Origin: Streptomyces sp. VRA16 Mangrove soil
Lineage (GTDB): Bacteria > Actinomycetota > Actinomycetes > Streptomycetales > Streptomycetaceae
Direction: 5' to 3'
Assembly (NCBI RefSeq): GCF_017377775.1
Contig: NZ_JAFVLN010000003.1
Coordinates: 248,001 to 312,000 of the forward strand
DNA length: 64,000 bases
Part shown: positions 57,064 through 64,000 of the stretch, one piece after another
How the letters are laid out: the number at the start of each line of letters is the position of its first letter
How positions within the stretch are numbered: position 1 is the first letter of the stretch
Made by a program: the position numbers and the translations under genes
The notes under the pieces: model-generated
Database searches by the model: none
What the model was told of the DNA's origin: nothing
What the model saw: the letters and a program-made list of their open reading frames with translations, nothing else

Positions 57064-58419
57064 TCAAGCCTCCGTGCTGATGAAGACGTTCTTGGTTTCG
57101 GTGAAGGCGGTCAGGGCGTCGGGGCCCAGTTCGCGGCCGAGGCCGGACTGCTGATAGCCGCCGAACGGGGTCCAATAGCGCACGCTGGAGTGCGAGTTGA
57201 CGGACAGGTTGCCCGCGCGGACGGCCTGCGAGACGCGCAGCGCGCGGCCCACGTCGCGGGTCCAGATGGAGCCGGAGAGTCCGTAGTCGGTGGCGTTGGC
57301 GAGGCGTACGGCCTCGGTCTCGTCCTCGAAGGGCAGCACGACGGCGACCGGCCCGAAGACCTCCTCGACGGCGGCGGGCGCGCCGGGTGGCAGGTCGGTC
57401 AGGACGGTGGGCGGGAACCAGAAGCCGGGCCCGTCGGGGGCGCTGCCCGTGAGGGCGGCCGCGTCCTGAGGAACGTACGAACGCACCCGTTCCAGCTGGG
57501 TCTTGGAGATGAGCGGGCCCATCTGGGTCTCCTCGTCGGACGGGTCGCCGACGACGACGGACGCGACGGCGGGCGCGAGGAGTTCCAGGTACCGGTCGTA
57601 GACCGAGCGCTGGACGAGGATGCGGGTGCGGGCGCAGCAGTCCTGGCCCGAGTTGTCGAGGAAGGACATCGGGGTGGCCAGGGCGGCGGCCTCGACGTCC
57701 GCGTCGGCGAAGACGATGTTGGGGCTCTTGCCGCCGAGTTCGAGGGTCACCCGCTTCACGCGGTCCGCGCACTTGGCCATGATCTGCTTGCCGACGCGGG
57801 TGGAGCCGGTGAAGACGATCTTGGCGACGTCCGGGTGCTCGACGAGCGCGTCACCGGCGACCGGGCCCTCGCCGGGCAGGACCTGGAAGAGGTGCTCGGG
57901 AAGGCCCGCCTCCAGCGCGAGTTCGGCGAGCCGGAGCACGGTGAGCGGGGTGGTCTCGGCGGGCTTGAGGAGCACCGCGTTGCCCGCCGCGAGGGCCGGG
58001 GCGGTGGCCCAGGCGGCGATCGGCATCGGGAAGTTCCAGGGCGCGATGACGCCGACGACGCCGAGCGGTTCCAGGAGCGTGACGTCGAGGCCGCCGGGGA
58101 CCGGGATCTGCCGGCCGGTCAGCCGCTCGACGCCGCCTGCGGCGTAGTCGAGGAGGTCGCGGACGTTGCCCGCCTCCCAGCGGGCGTTGCCGATGACGTG
58201 GCCTGCCTCGCGCACCTCCAACTCGGCGAGTTCTTCGCGGTGTTCGTCGACCGTGACGGCGAAGCGGCGCAGCAGGCGGGCCCGGTCGGCGGGGGCCGCG
58301 GCGGCCCAGCCGCGCTGGGCGGCGACCGCGCGGGCCACGGCCGCGTCGACGTCCTCGCGGGTGGCGGCGGCCACGGTGGCGACGATGTCCTCGGTCGCCG
58401 GATTCAGTACCTGGAGCAA
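57064..58419 (-). CDS. aldehyde dehydrogenase of the gamma-glutamyl-amine cluster
   Basis: The 451-residue ALDH has VIAPWNFPMPIAAW, FTGSTRVGKQI, the catalytic Glu in VTLELGGKSPNIV and the nucleophile in NSGQDCCARTRI. GGYQQSGLGRELG closes the site. It is similar to gamma-glutamyl-aminobutyraldehyde/betaine-aldehyde dehydrogenases. It sits 10 bases downstream of the glutamine-synthetase-like gene. In S. coelicolor the equivalent gene is, from memory, beside glnA4. Confidence 0.92.
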   Translation of the reverse strand: MLQVLNPATEDIVATVAAATREDVDAAVARAVAAQRGWAAAAPADRARLLRRFAVTVDEHREELAELEVREAGHVIGNARWEAGNVRDLLDYAAGGVERLTGRQIPVPGGLDVTLLEPLGVVGVIAPWNFPMPIAAWATAPALAAGNAVLLKPAETTPLTVLRLAELALEAGLPEHLFQVLPGEGPVAGDALVEHPDVAKIVFTGSTRVGKQIMAKCADRVKRVTLELGGKSPNIVFADADVEAAALATPMSFLDNSGQDCCARTRILVQRSVYDRYLELLAPAVASVVVGDPSDEETQMGPLISKTQLERVRSYVPQDAAALTGSAPDGPGFWFPPTVLTDLPPGAPAAVEEVFGPVAVVLPFEDETEAVRLANATDYGLSGSIWTRDVGRALRVSQAVRAGNLSVNSHSSVRYWTPFGGYQQSGLGRELGPDALTAFTETKNVFISTEA

Positions 58420-58429
58420 CGGGTGGTCC

Positions 58430-59788
58430 TCACATGCGTTCGAAGGAGCGGCGCAGCTCCCAGTCGGTCACGGCGGCGTCGTAGGCGTCGAGTTCGACCC
58501 GCGCCATGTTGCGGTAGTGGGCGACGACCTCGTCCCCGAAGGCGGCCTTGGCGACGGGGCTGTTCTCCCAGAGCTCGGCGGCCTCGCGCAGGGTGGTGGG
58601 GACGTGCTCGTACTCGGCCGTGTACGCGTTGCCCGCGCAGGGCTCGGGGAGTTCGAGCTCGTGCTCCACGCCGTACAGGCCGGCGGCGACGAGTCCGGCG
58701 ACGGCCAGGTGCGGGTTGACGTCGCCGCCGGGCAGCCGGTTCTCGAAGCGCAGGGAGCGGCCGTGGCCGACGACGCGCAGGGCGCAGGTGCGGTTGTCGT
58801 GGCCCCAGGCGACGGCGGTCGGGGCGAAGGAGCCCGGCTGGAACCGCTTGTAGGAGTTGATGTTCGGCGCGTACAGCAGGGAGAAGTCGCGCAGGGCGGC
58901 GAGCTGTCCGGCGAGGAAGTGCCGCATGAGGTCGGTCATGCCGTGCGGCCCGGCCATCGCGTTGTTGCCGTCCGCGTCGGTGAGCGAGAGGTGGATGTGG
59001 CAGGAGTTGCCCTCGCGCTCGTTGTACTTCGCCATGAAGGTGAGCGAGCAGCCCTCCTGGGAGGCGATCTCCTTGGCGCCGGTCTTGTAGACGGCGTGCT
59101 GGTCGCAGGTGACGAGGGCCTCGTCGTAGCGGAAGGCGATCTCGTGCTGCCCGGGGTTGCACTCGCCCTTGGCGGACTCGACGGTGAGGCCGGCCGCCGC
59201 CATCTCGTTGCGGATGCGGCGCAGCAGCGGCTCGATGCGGCCGGTGCCGAGGACCGAGTAGTCGATGTTGTACTGGTTGGCCGGGGTCAGGCCCCGGTAG
59301 TTCGCGTCCCACGCCTGCTCGTAGGTGTCCTTGAAGACGATGAACTCCAGCTCCGTGCCGACCTGGGCGGTCAGGCCGAGGCCGGCGAGGCGCTCCAGCT
59401 GGCGGCGCAGTATCTGGCGGGGCGCGGCGACGACGGGCGTGCCGTCCTCCCAGGCGAGGTCGGCGACGAGCAGCGCGGTGCCCGCGTTCCAGGGCACGCG
59501 GCGCAGGGTGGACAGGTCGGGGTGCATGGCGAAGTCGCCGTAGCCGCGGTCCCAGGACGACATCGCGTATCCGTCGACGGTGTTCATGTCCGCGTCGACG
59601 GCCAGGAGGTAGTTGCAGCCCTCGGTGCCGTGCTCCAGGACCTCGTCGAGGAAGAAGCGGGCGGCGAACCGCTTGCCCTGCAACCGCCCCTGCATGTCCG
59701 GGAAGGCCAGGACGACAGTGTCGATCTCTCCGCTCGCGACGAGGGCGTGCAGCTCCTCGACGGAGAGCGGGGGTGTGCGGTCTGCCAC
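58430..59788 (-). CDS. glnA4: glutamine-synthetase-like gamma-glutamyl-amine ligase, GlnA4 type
   Basis: The 452-residue GSI-fold enzyme has VLAFPDMQGRLQGKRF, GTELEFIVFKDTYEQ, SAKGECNPGQHEI, SCHIHLSLTD, and a NRTCALRVVGHGRSLRFENRLPGGDVNP-type active-site stretch. It is shorter in the Tyr-adenylylation region than housekeeping GlnA. The S. coelicolor homologue in this position (GlnA4) is reported to glutamylate ethanolamine; this assignment rests on remembered synteny. GTG 59788 follows GGAGG by eight bases. First gene of the glnA-ALDH-SDR operon. Confidence 0.85.
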   Translation of the reverse strand: MADRTPPLSVEELHALVASGEIDTVVLAFPDMQGRLQGKRFAARFFLDEVLEHGTEGCNYLLAVDADMNTVDGYAMSSWDRGYGDFAMHPDLSTLRRVPWNAGTALLVADLAWEDGTPVVAAPRQILRRQLERLAGLGLTAQVGTELEFIVFKDTYEQAWDANYRGLTPANQYNIDYSVLGTGRIEPLLRRIRNEMAAAGLTVESAKGECNPGQHEIAFRYDEALVTCDQHAVYKTGAKEIASQEGCSLTFMAKYNEREGNSCHIHLSLTDADGNNAMAGPHGMTDLMRHFLAGQLAALRDFSLLYAPNINSYKRFQPGSFAPTAVAWGHDNRTCALRVVGHGRSLRFENRLPGGDVNPHLAVAGLVAAGLYGVEHELELPEPCAGNAYTAEYEHVPTTLREAAELWENSPVAKAAFGDEVVAHYRNMARVELDAYDAAVTDWELRRSFERM

Positions 59789-59839
59789 GGGAAGGTCCTC
59801 CTCGGGTACGCCACAGGGTCATGCGAGGTGATGCGTCAT

Positions 59840-59862
59840 AAGGTATGGGTGAGAACCATTGC
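59840..59862. promoter_or_regulatory. candidate FadR-type operator, copy 1
   Basis: The AAGGTATGG-N7-CCATTG motif has inverted arms ATGG/CCAT. It lies between the divergent GS-like and FadR-regulator genes and matches 60690-60712. Confidence 0.65.
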
Positions 59863-59883
59863 TTGGGAAGGGGATCGGACCTC

Positions 59884-60624
59884 ATGTCGCACCCGGATGC
59901 CGACGGCCACCTGCACGGGGCACAGCTCGCGACGGTGCTGCGCCCCGTGCGCGCGGGCAACGGCTTCGAGGAGGCCCTGGAGCAGATCCTCCAGGTGGTC
60001 CGGCTCGGCCTGGTGCCGGGCGGCGAACGGCTGCCGTCCGAGCGGGAGTTGGCGGAGCGGCTGCGGATCAGCCGGGTCACGCTGCGCGAGGTGCTGAAGG
60101 TGCTCCAGGACCAGGGGCTCGTCGCGGCGCGGCGCGGCCGGTACGGCGGGACGTTCGTGCTGCCGCGCCCCGGGGCCGGCGGCGAGGACGAGCTGCGGCG
60201 CCGCGTCGAGGGCGTCGACATCGAGGACGTGCTGCGCTTCCGCGAGGTCCTGGAGACCGGCGCGGCCGGCCTGTGCGCCTCCCACGGCCTCGACGGCGTA
60301 CGGGCCGGGCGGCTGCGCACCGCGCTCGCCGCCACGCACGACGCGCCGCTGGCCGACTACCGCCGCCAGGACACGCTCCTCCACCTCACCCTCGCCGAGC
60401 TGTGCGGTTCGCCGTCGCTGGCCGCCCAGTACGCGGCGGTGCGCGCGAGCGTGAACGAGCTGCTCGACTGTATCCCGCTGCTGGTGCGGAACCTGGAGCA
60501 CTCGCAGCGTCAGCACACCGCTCTGGTGGAGGCCGTGCTCGACGGGGACGCGGACGGCGCGCGCGAGGTGATGCGGGAGCACTGCGGGGGTACGGCAGCC
60601 TTGTTGCGGGGCTTCCTGACCTGA
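59884..60624 (+). CDS. FadR/GntR-family transcriptional regulator
   Basis: The 246-residue protein has an N-terminal winged HTH with GGERLPSERELAERLRISRVTLREVLKVLQDQGLV. An all-helical FCD ligand-binding domain follows, with FREVLETGAAGLC and HTALVEAVLDGDADGAREVMREH; His/Asp metal ligands are plausible. It is divergent from the GS-like operon, so it probably represses that operon and itself through the motif at 59840, and the downstream C26 gene through the motif at 60690. ATG 59884 is used; ATG 59845 lies inside the operator. Confidence 0.92.
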   Translation: MSHPDADGHLHGAQLATVLRPVRAGNGFEEALEQILQVVRLGLVPGGERLPSERELAERLRISRVTLREVLKVLQDQGLVAARRGRYGGTFVLPRPGAGGEDELRRRVEGVDIEDVLRFREVLETGAAGLCASHGLDGVRAGRLRTALAATHDAPLADYRRQDTLLHLTLAELCGSPSLAAQYAAVRASVNELLDCIPLLVRNLEHSQRQHTALVEAVLDGDADGAREVMREHCGGTAALLRGFLT

Positions 60625-60689
60625 CCTGCCCGGCCCCGGCCCGGCCCTGTCCCGACCCTGCCCCAGACCTGCCCCGGCCCGATCATTTA

Positions 60690-60712
60690 AAGGTATGGAT
60701 ACGATCCATTGG
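60690..60712. promoter_or_regulatory. candidate FadR-type operator, copy 2
   Basis: AAGGTATGG-N7-CCATTG occurs here upstream of the C26 hydrolase gene, with the longer palindrome ATGGAT-ACG-ATCCAT. Confidence 0.65.
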
Positions 60713-60824
60713 CTTCGGCTGCCCGCATGCTGAACGCCGGAGTGGCCGGGCCCGTGATCTCGTACGCTCTGATCTTCCTTTCCCGTCCTTCCGACCTGGC
60801 GTCGTCCGTGGGGAGCACAGCAGC

Positions 60825-61523
60825 ATGGTGAGCAGGCCGCTGATCGGCATCAGCACCTATCTGGAGAAGAAGGCAGGCTGGGGCGTGTGGGAGATGCCCG
60901 CGGCGCTCCTCCCGGCCGGTTACCCGCAGCTGGTGCAGTCCTCGGGCGGCCTCGCCGCGATGGTGCCGCCGGACGACGCCCGGCACGCGCCGTCGGTGGT
61001 GGCACGGCTCGACGGGCTGATCATCGCGGGCGGCCCCGACGTGGCGCCCGAGCGGTACAAGGCCGAGCGCGACCCGCGCACCGGGCCGTCCGCCGAGGAG
61101 CGCGACACCTGGGAACTCGCCCTGATCCGGGCGGCGCTGACCTCGGGCACCCCGCTGCTCGGCATCTGCCGCGGGATGCAGCTGCTGAACGTGGCGCTCG
61201 GCGGCACCCTCACCCAGCACATCGACGGGCACGTCGTTCAGACCGGCGTCTTCGGCCGGCACACGGTGACGCCGGTGCCGGGCACGCGGTACGGGGACCT
61301 CGTCCCGGAGCCCGCGGACGTGCCGACCTACCACCATCAGGCGGTGGACCGGCTCGGCAAGGGCCTGGTCGCGTCGGCGCACGCGGCGGACGGCACCGTC
61401 GAGGCCGTCGAACTCCCCGGGATGTCCTGGGTGATCGGGGTGCAGTGGCACCCCGAGATGGGTGAGGACGCGCGCGTCACGGAAGGTCTGGTACGAGCGG
61501 CCGCGACGCCCCACGGCTTCTGA
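60825..61523 (+). CDS. gamma-glutamyl-gamma-aminobutyrate hydrolase family protein (peptidase C26)
   Basis: The 232-residue class-I glutamine-amidotransferase-fold hydrolase has DGLIIAGGPDVAPERY, the nucleophile Cys in LLGICRGMQLLNVALGG, THQA-like YHHQAVDRL, and the catalytic His-Glu in VQWHPEMG. Family members release glutamate from gamma-glutamylated amines (PuuD type). With the GS-like, ALDH and SDR genes it completes a glutamylated-amine catabolic route. The 3' end overlaps the convergent kinase gene by 47 bases. Confidence 0.92.
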   Translation: MVSRPLIGISTYLEKKAGWGVWEMPAALLPAGYPQLVQSSGGLAAMVPPDDARHAPSVVARLDGLIIAGGPDVAPERYKAERDPRTGPSAEERDTWELALIRAALTSGTPLLGICRGMQLLNVALGGTLTQHIDGHVVQTGVFGRHTVTPVPGTRYGDLVPEPADVPTYHHQAVDRLGKGLVASAHAADGTVEAVELPGMSWVIGVQWHPEMGEDARVTEGLVRAAATPHGF

Positions 61524-62466
61524 GCCGCCGCTTCAGCCAGGCCAGGGCCGCCTCGCCCTGCGCGCGCTGGAAGGAGCGCAGGGTCGGCAGGCCCGGCGGG
61601 TCGGGGAGCGCGGCGTGGAAGAGGAAGTACCCGGTGAGCGCGGCGAGTGTCCGGGTGACTCCCTCGGGGTCGGCGTCCCGGCCCAACGGGTGCCCGGTGA
61701 ACAGGACTTCGGGGTCCGGGCCGCCCTGCGCCGCGACGCACGGCAGCATCAGCAGCAGGTCGAGCCAGGGCGCCGCGCGCAGCACGTGGGGCCAGTCGAC
61801 GAAGACGACGCGGCCCTCGGGGGTGAGCAGCATGTTGTCGGCGCGCAGGTCGCCGTGGGCAAGGGTGTCGCCGGAGGCGAACTCGGCCCAGGTGGAGGCG
61901 AGTTCGACGAGGGCGGGGACGTTGCGGGCGGTCCATGGGTCCAGGTGCGCCGCCTCCACCAGGTCCTGGTCGAGGAGTTGCCGCCAGCCGTCGAAGGTCC
62001 CGGCGAGCGCCTCGACGGCGGGCGGGGCGTCGAACGGGGCCGGGGTGAGGGTCCGGGCCAGCTCCCCCACGGCGTCGAGTACGCGGTTCAACTCGTCCCG
62101 GCGCCACGGCACTTCGGGCTGTCTGCCGGGGACCCGCTCGAAGGCGAGGGCGACCCAGGTGCCGTCGTCGTAGGTGGCGAGCAGGCGCGGAGCCGGGACG
62201 TCCGGCGGCAGCGCTGCGGCGTGCCGGGCCTCGGCGCGGTGGAGGCCGGGGCTGTGCGGGTTGGTCTCGGCACTGACCGCCTTGACGAAGGCGTGGCGGC
62301 CGTCGGCGAGGGTGACGCTCGCCGCCACGCCCGGGGAGAAGCCGCCGGGGCGGGTCTCGGCTCGGGTCACCTCGGCGCCCAGCTTGTCGGTCAGGGCGTT
62401 CTTGACGTGGGCCGGGAGCTCGGCCCAGGGGGTTCTTCTGCCGGTGGCGGGCGGGGCCTGGGTCAT
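61477..62466 (-). CDS. aminoglycoside-phosphotransferase-family (APH) kinase
   Basis: The 329-residue protein of the APH/choline-kinase fold has FSPGVAASVTLADGRHAFVKAV (P-loop and Lys), the catalytic loop LAHGDLRADNMLL and metal-binding VVFVDWPHV. The substrate may be a small metabolite or antibiotic. There is no resistance context nearby, so resistance should not be assumed. Confidence 0.88.
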   Translation of the reverse strand: MTQAPPATGRRTPWAELPAHVKNALTDKLGAEVTRAETRPGGFSPGVAASVTLADGRHAFVKAVSAETNPHSPGLHRAEARHAAALPPDVPAPRLLATYDDGTWVALAFERVPGRQPEVPWRRDELNRVLDAVGELARTLTPAPFDAPPAVEALAGTFDGWRQLLDQDLVEAAHLDPWTARNVPALVELASTWAEFASGDTLAHGDLRADNMLLTPEGRVVFVDWPHVLRAAPWLDLLLMLPCVAAQGGPDPEVLFTGHPLGRDADPEGVTRTLAALTGYFLFHAALPDPPGLPTLRSFQRAQGEAALAWLKRRLRSRGASRPLVPDLP

Positions 62467-62840
62467 GGGGGCGAGCTTGGCCGGTGCGCGGGTTCGGGCG
62501 CCAGTCGTTTTCTCGTGCCGGGTGGGTGGGGGTGCGCGTCCTCGAGGGTCGCCCCCTCCTCCCCTTCCCGTCCCGATCCCCGGGGGCTGCGCCCCCGGCC
62601 CCCCGTGTCTCGTTCTCGGCTGACGGCCGGTGGTCCGTTCTCGCGCCGTTCCCCGCGCCCCTCACGGGGACCGCGTCAGGCCGAGCAGGTCTCTGGCCGG
62701 ACCCGTGGGTCGATGGCCCGTGGGCCAGACCGCTTTGAGGGAGCGGGTCAGCGGGGGGGGCGTCCAGGGGGCTCGACCAAGCCGCGGGCCGTCCTCGGCT
62801 GACAGCCGGTGGTCCGTTCTCGCGCCGTTCCCCGCGCCCC
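62467..62840. other. non-coding region with duplicated sequence downstream of lysR
   Basis: The 374 bases between the lysR stop and the APH gene start contain the terminator hairpin at 62580-62598 and copy 1 plus the beginning of copy 2 of the 179-bp tandem duplication. The in-frame continuation on the minus strand is only the copied C-terminus of LysR, not a new gene. Confidence 0.7.
62580..62598 (-). terminator. terminator hairpin downstream of lysR
   Basis: CCGGGGGC-TGC-GCCCCCGG forms an 8-bp GC stem of a type common between Streptomyces genes. Confidence 0.6.
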
Positions 62841-62972
62841 TCACGGGGACCGCGTCAGGCCGAGCAGGTCTCTGGCCGGGCCCGTGGGGCGGTGGCCCGT
62901 GGGCCAGACCGCTTTGAGGGAGCGGGTCAGCGGGGGTGCGTCCAGAGGGATCTCGACCAGGCGGCGGGCCGT
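62615..62972. repeat. tandem duplication, about 179 bp, two copies
   Basis: Copies occupy about 62615-62793 and 62794-62972 and differ at only a few positions over most of their length. Copy 2 includes the last 130 bases of the LysR gene and its stop; copy 1 is a displaced, untranslated copy of that 3' end. Confidence 0.85.
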
Positions 62973-63812
62973 CAGTTCCTCCCGCACGGCCAGCTCGCTC
63001 AGGACCGAGGGGCCCGCGCCGCTCACCACCGCCGCCTTCACCGCCGTCGTCGAGGAGAGCTCGATCAGGGGGCGGGCCAGGCCGCCGAGGGCCGCGTCGA
63101 GGACCTGGCGGGTGCCCGAGCCCTCCTCGCGCAGGATGAGCGGAGTGGTGGCCAGCTCGTCCGTCGCCAGTGGCTTGCGCCGGCGTGACCAGGGATGGGT
63201 CGGGGCCGTCACCACGATCAGCCGGTCGTGCGCGACGACCGTCGCGTCCAGCCCCTTGGGGACGGAGACCCCCTCGACGAAGCCGAGGTCCGCCTCCCCG
63301 CTCAGCAGCCGTTCCGCGACCACCGCCGAGTTGCCGGCGAGCAGCGAGACCGCCGTGTCGGGGCGCGCGGCCCGCAGCGTGAGCAGCCAGCGCGGCAGCA
63401 GGTACTCGGCGATCGTCATGCTCGCCGCCACCGTGAGCCGGGAGTCGCGGCGGTCCCGCAGCGCCTGCGCGCCCGCGTCGAACTCCTCCGCCGCCTCCAC
63501 GATCCGCCGCGCCCAGTCCGTCACGAGCGCCCCCGTGTCCGTGAGCCGGGAGCCGCGCGGGGAGCGGTCGACCAGGGCGAGGCCCAGCTGGCGTTCCATG
63601 GAGCGGATCCGGCTGCTGGCCGCGGGCTGGGTGATGCCCAGCTCCCGCGCGGCCGCGCCGAGGCTGCCCAGGCGGGCCACGGCGAGGAGCAGTTCGAGGG
63701 CGCCGAGATCGGGCACGCGATGGGCGAGCACTCCCGGCGGGGTGTCCCGCGGCCCGCCGCCCGTGTCGCCGTCCCGCCGCCCCTGCCCCTGCCCCTGCCG
63801 CTCCGTACTCAT
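62841..63812 (-). CDS. LysR-family transcriptional regulator
   Basis: The 323-residue protein has an N-terminal LysR HTH after a 35-residue polar tail (LELLLAVARLGSLGAAARELGITQPAASSRIRSMERQLG). The effector domain contains ASMTIAEYLLPRWL and LILREEGSGTRQVLDAAL, closest to CysB/CbbR-like regulators. It is divergent from a TDT-family transporter, its probable target. The C-terminal TRSLKAVWPTGHRPTGPARD and stop lie in the second copy of the tandem duplication. Confidence 0.92.
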   Translation of the reverse strand: MSTERQGQGQGRRDGDTGGGPRDTPPGVLAHRVPDLGALELLLAVARLGSLGAAARELGITQPAASSRIRSMERQLGLALVDRSPRGSRLTDTGALVTDWARRIVEAAEEFDAGAQALRDRRDSRLTVAASMTIAEYLLPRWLLTLRAARPDTAVSLLAGNSAVVAERLLSGEADLGFVEGVSVPKGLDATVVAHDRLIVVTAPTHPWSRRRKPLATDELATTPLILREEGSGTRQVLDAALGGLARPLIELSSTTAVKAAVVSGAGPSVLSELAVREELTARRLVEIPLDAPPLTRSLKAVWPTGHRPTGPARDLLGLTRSP

Positions 63813-63834
63813 AAAGCCAGTTTATGTGCCCATA
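63811..63834. promoter_or_regulatory. candidate operator in the lysR-transporter intergenic region
   Basis: ATAAA-GCCAG-TTTAT (63811-63825) and TATG-TGCC-CATA (63823-63834) are two overlapping palindromes at the lysR start. They are AT-rich against the local background and suited to LysR autoregulation. Confidence 0.4.
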
Positions 63835-63882
63835 GCGGCAACGTCCCTGGTGGGGGCCGTACGCAGGGAGCATGGTGAAGGC

Positions 63883-64000
63883 ATGGTCACCGCCGCCCAC
63901 CCGCACTCCGTCCCCGCGACCGCCGTCCGCGTCGCCGCCGTCCGCCATCTCGGGCCCAACTGGTACGCGTCCGTCATGGGCACCGCGATCGTCGCCAACG
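63883..64000 (+). CDS. TDT-family (TehA/Mae1-like) transporter, 3' truncated by the window
   Basis: The 39 visible residues end in LGPNWYASVMGTAIVAN, which matches the first helix of tellurite-resistance/dicarboxylate (TDT) transporters. It continues beyond the window. It is divergent from the LysR gene. GGAG lies 12 bases before ATG 63883; ATG 63872 is in another frame. Confidence 0.7.
   Translation, partial: MVTAAHPHSVPATAVRVAAVRHLGPNWYASVMGTAIVAN

Noticed and set aside
61477..62466. Aminoglycoside resistance gene
   Set aside because: The APH fold is clear, but the fold is shared with many metabolite kinases and there is no resistance context.
62662..63948. 428-codon minus-strand frame covering the lysR region
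   Set aside because: It is in another frame from LysR over most of its length and ends in the duplicated LysR C-terminus; a shadow plus duplication.

Overview
The window is a 64 kb piece of an actinomycete chromosome, almost certainly Streptomyces. GC content is very high, start codons are often GTG, and neighbouring genes commonly overlap by 4 to 8 bases. The gene order argCJBDR, pheS-pheT, infC-rpmI-rplT and a glnA4-type gamma-glutamyl-amine cluster matches, from memory, the S. coelicolor SCO1576-SCO1615 neighbourhood. The bulk is therefore core chromosome with small accessory insertions. No insertion sequence, prophage, CRISPR array, tRNA or rRNA was found.

Region 1 (1-7.2 kb): the 3' end of a pyridoxamine-phosphate-oxidase-like gene, a secreted L,D-transpeptidase, and then a tightly coupled three-gene module. 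That module encodes a 1637-residue protein (caspase-like protease, helical linker, intact Hsp90-type ATPase, degenerate C-terminal repeats), a small Cys-rich protein and a three-helix membrane protein. It looks like an NTP-dependent conflict (defence or programmed death) system and is the most unusual gene set in the window.

Region 2 (7.2-13.3 kb): a two-component system facing away from a ferric-reductase-like flavocytochrome, an FMN-binding protein with an ApbE target motif, and ApbE itself, followed by a bile-acid:sodium-symporter-type carrier. The first five genes read as a regulated transmembrane flavin electron-transfer unit.

Region 3 (13.3-18.3 kb): the argCJBDR operon on the minus strand. 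Its promoter carries an ARG-box palindrome in the spacer.

Region 4 (18.3-36.5 kb): mixed genes. These include an ArsR-VOC pair with an obvious operator, a HEAT-repeat protein, an alanyl-tRNA-synthetase paralogue without editing domain whose leader encodes an alanine-rich peptide, a degraded gene interrupted by two copies of a 56-bp repeat, GrpB-like, aldo-keto reductase, P-loop kinase, P450, GH51 arabinofuranosidase, a divergent MocR/EamA pair with overlapping start codons, a GHL10-type hydrolase and 3-hydroxybutyryl-CoA dehydrogenase.

Region 5 (36.5-49 kb): NUDIX, HTH-TPR regulator, SpoIIE-type phosphatase, pheST, a PAS histidine kinase, a TrmH-type methyltransferase and the infC-rpmI-rplT operon. 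The infC leader is long and holds a 17-codon ORF with a good Shine-Dalgarno plus a hairpin/U-tract. DUF1844 and SseB-family genes follow.

Region 6 (49-64 kb): a beta-lactamase-fold serine hydrolase, an orphan mycosin with a proline-rich membrane partner, a PLP fold-III enzyme, a DUF2510 protein, a secreted HAD phosphatase, and the gamma-glutamyl-amine cluster (SDR, ALDH, glutamine-synthetase-like, FadR regulator, C26 hydrolase) sharing one operator motif. The window ends with an APH-family kinase and a LysR regulator, whose 3' end is tandemly duplicated, divergent from a TDT-family transporter cut by the window edge.
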